From: Gemmatimonadaceae bacterium
GTDB taxonomy: Bacteria; Gemmatimonadota; Gemmatimonadetes; Gemmatimonadales; Gemmatimonadaceae
Assembly: GCA_025934775.1 (NCBI GenBank)
Contig: JAICWO010000001.1
Span: 186,001 to 250,000 of the forward strand
Length of the DNA: 64,000 nt
Direction: 5' to 3'
Under the pieces are notes generated by a model. That model saw only the letters and a program-made list of their open reading frames with translations. It had not been told where the DNA came from and did no database searches. Of the stretch, positions 63,338-64,000 are shown piece after piece. Made by a program: the position numbers and the translations under genes. The first letter of the stretch is position 1. The number at the start of each line of letters is the position of its first letter.

Positions 63338-64000
63338 ATGGCCGCTCCCGTCGCATCCTCCGAACGCATCGGCGATCTCCTCTTTCGTGAGGGGCTGATC
63401 AGCGCCGAGCAGCTTGCCCAGGCGCTGCAGGAGCAGAAGCAGAACGGCACGCGGGTCGGGTACAACCTGATCAAGCTCGGCTTCATCAGCGAGATCGAGC
63501 TGACGAAGATGCTCGCCCGCCAGCACAAGATGCCGGCGGTGAACCTCGCGGGCTTCGACGTCGATCCCAAGATCGCGAAGATGATCCCGGCGGACCTGGC
63601 GCAGAAGAATCTCGTCATTCCGCTCAAGCGCGACGGCCGGGAGCTGATCGTCGCGATGGCCGATCCGACGAACCTCGGGATCCTCGAGGATCTCAAGTTC
63701 ATCACGCGCTACGACATCAAGCCGGTGATCGCCGGCGAGTACACGCTGCGCGGGATGATCGAGAAGTACTACGGCGCCACGGACGAGCAGCAGATGGCGT
63801 CGCTGATGGACACGATCACTGAGCTCGAGGCGGACATCGGCGGCGACGTCGAGGTGGTCGAGGAGAAGGAGGAGGACGTCTCGCAGGCGGCGCTCCAGGC
63901 GCAGATGGAAGACGCGCCGGTCGTCAAGCTGATCAACGCCATCCTCACCGACGCGGTGAAGCGCGGCGCGTCGGACATTCACTTCGAGTGCTTCGAGCAC
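63338..64000 (+). CDS. pilB: PilB/GspE-type secretion ATPase (3' partial)
   Basis: 221 codons to the window edge with no stop. The N-terminus is the MshEN/GSPII_E domain: RIGDLLFREGLISAEQL, then GYNLIKLGFISEIELTKMLA and IPADLAQKNLVIPLKR. A Glu-rich linker follows, and the frame ends as the ATPase core begins: VVKLINAILTDAVKRGASDIHFE. This is the motor for type IV pilus extension or type II secretion; PilB is favoured by the double N-terminal domain but pilus genes are not visible. It is probably its own transcription unit, 96 bases after the MFS stop. Confidence 0.88.
   Translation, partial: MAAPVASSERIGDLLFREGLISAEQLAQALQEQKQNGTRVGYNLIKLGFISEIELTKMLARQHKMPAVNLAGFDVDPKIAKMIPADLAQKNLVIPLKRDGRELIVAMADPTNLGILEDLKFITRYDIKPVIAGEYTLRGMIEKYYGATDEQQMASLMDTITELEADIGGDVEVVEEKEEDVSQAALQAQMEDAPVVKLINAILTDAVKRGASDIHFECFEH

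Overview
This is a 64 kb, very GC-rich chromosomal segment with tightly packed, often overlapping genes. Several features point to a didermic bacterium, most likely Gemmatimonadota; this phylum assignment is an inference. The features are Mla and Lpt outer-membrane machinery, two SusC/SusD pairs, a SprA-like giant outer-membrane translocon protein, lipoproteins, and RCC1-repeat proteins with the YCWG signature. No rRNA, tRNA, CRISPR array, transposase or phage gene was seen.

Layout. 1-5743: an RCC1-repeat protein (5' partial), then on the minus strand an envelope operon lptF-lptG-mlaE-mlaD. 5943-13153: sprA, a perfect hairpin, and a zinc lipoprotein of the M28/glutaminyl-cyclase type. 13436-15866: a subtilisin-like lipoprotein and a helix-hairpin-helix protein. 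15871-35350: a pectin/galacturonate locus bounded by two paralogous ROK regulators. It runs uxaC-uxaA-uxaB-eda-kdgK-exuT-PL10-GH28-GH105-kduD-kduI-DUF4861-(GH28+CE8 fusion). Almost every junction overlaps by 1-4 nt or is a few nt long, so it reads as one operon from extracellular pectin to pyruvate and glyceraldehyde 3-phosphate. 35580-41254: serA, an FAD-linked D-2-hydroxyacid dehydrogenase, a SerB-like phosphatase, an aminotransferase and an omega-amidase-like hydrolase. 41430-63241: a second uronic-acid polysaccharide locus. It has susC/susD on the minus strand, divergent from GH2-uxuA-GH88. These are followed by a GntR/LacI chimeric regulator, a second susC/susD, an alginate-lyase-family protein, a PL17-like lyase, a DEHU-reductase-like SDR and an MFS transporter. 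63338-64000: the start of a PilB/GspE ATPase (3' partial).

How it fits together. Outer-membrane SusCD pairs and exported lyases and hydrolases release uronic-acid oligomers. MFS carriers import the monomers. Uxa, Kdu and Uxu enzymes convert them to KDG, and the single kdgK/eda pair in the first locus finishes both routes. A shared palindromic operator, TTTGTT-N9-AACAAA, lies before uxaC, before susC1 and before the GntR/LacI gene, which suggests one regulon.

Most striking observations. (1) All eleven predicted signal-peptidase-I substrates in the window have Gln directly after the predicted cleavage site. A glutaminyl-cyclase-like lipoprotein sits beside sprA. This is the pattern known as the Q-rule in Bacteroidetes. 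(2) A dispersed palindromic repeat (GTCATYCCGAGCG...GGRATGAC) lies inside two operon genes and supplies their probable start codons and part of their signal peptides. (3) DUF4861 sits as an uncharacterised member of an otherwise complete pectin operon.
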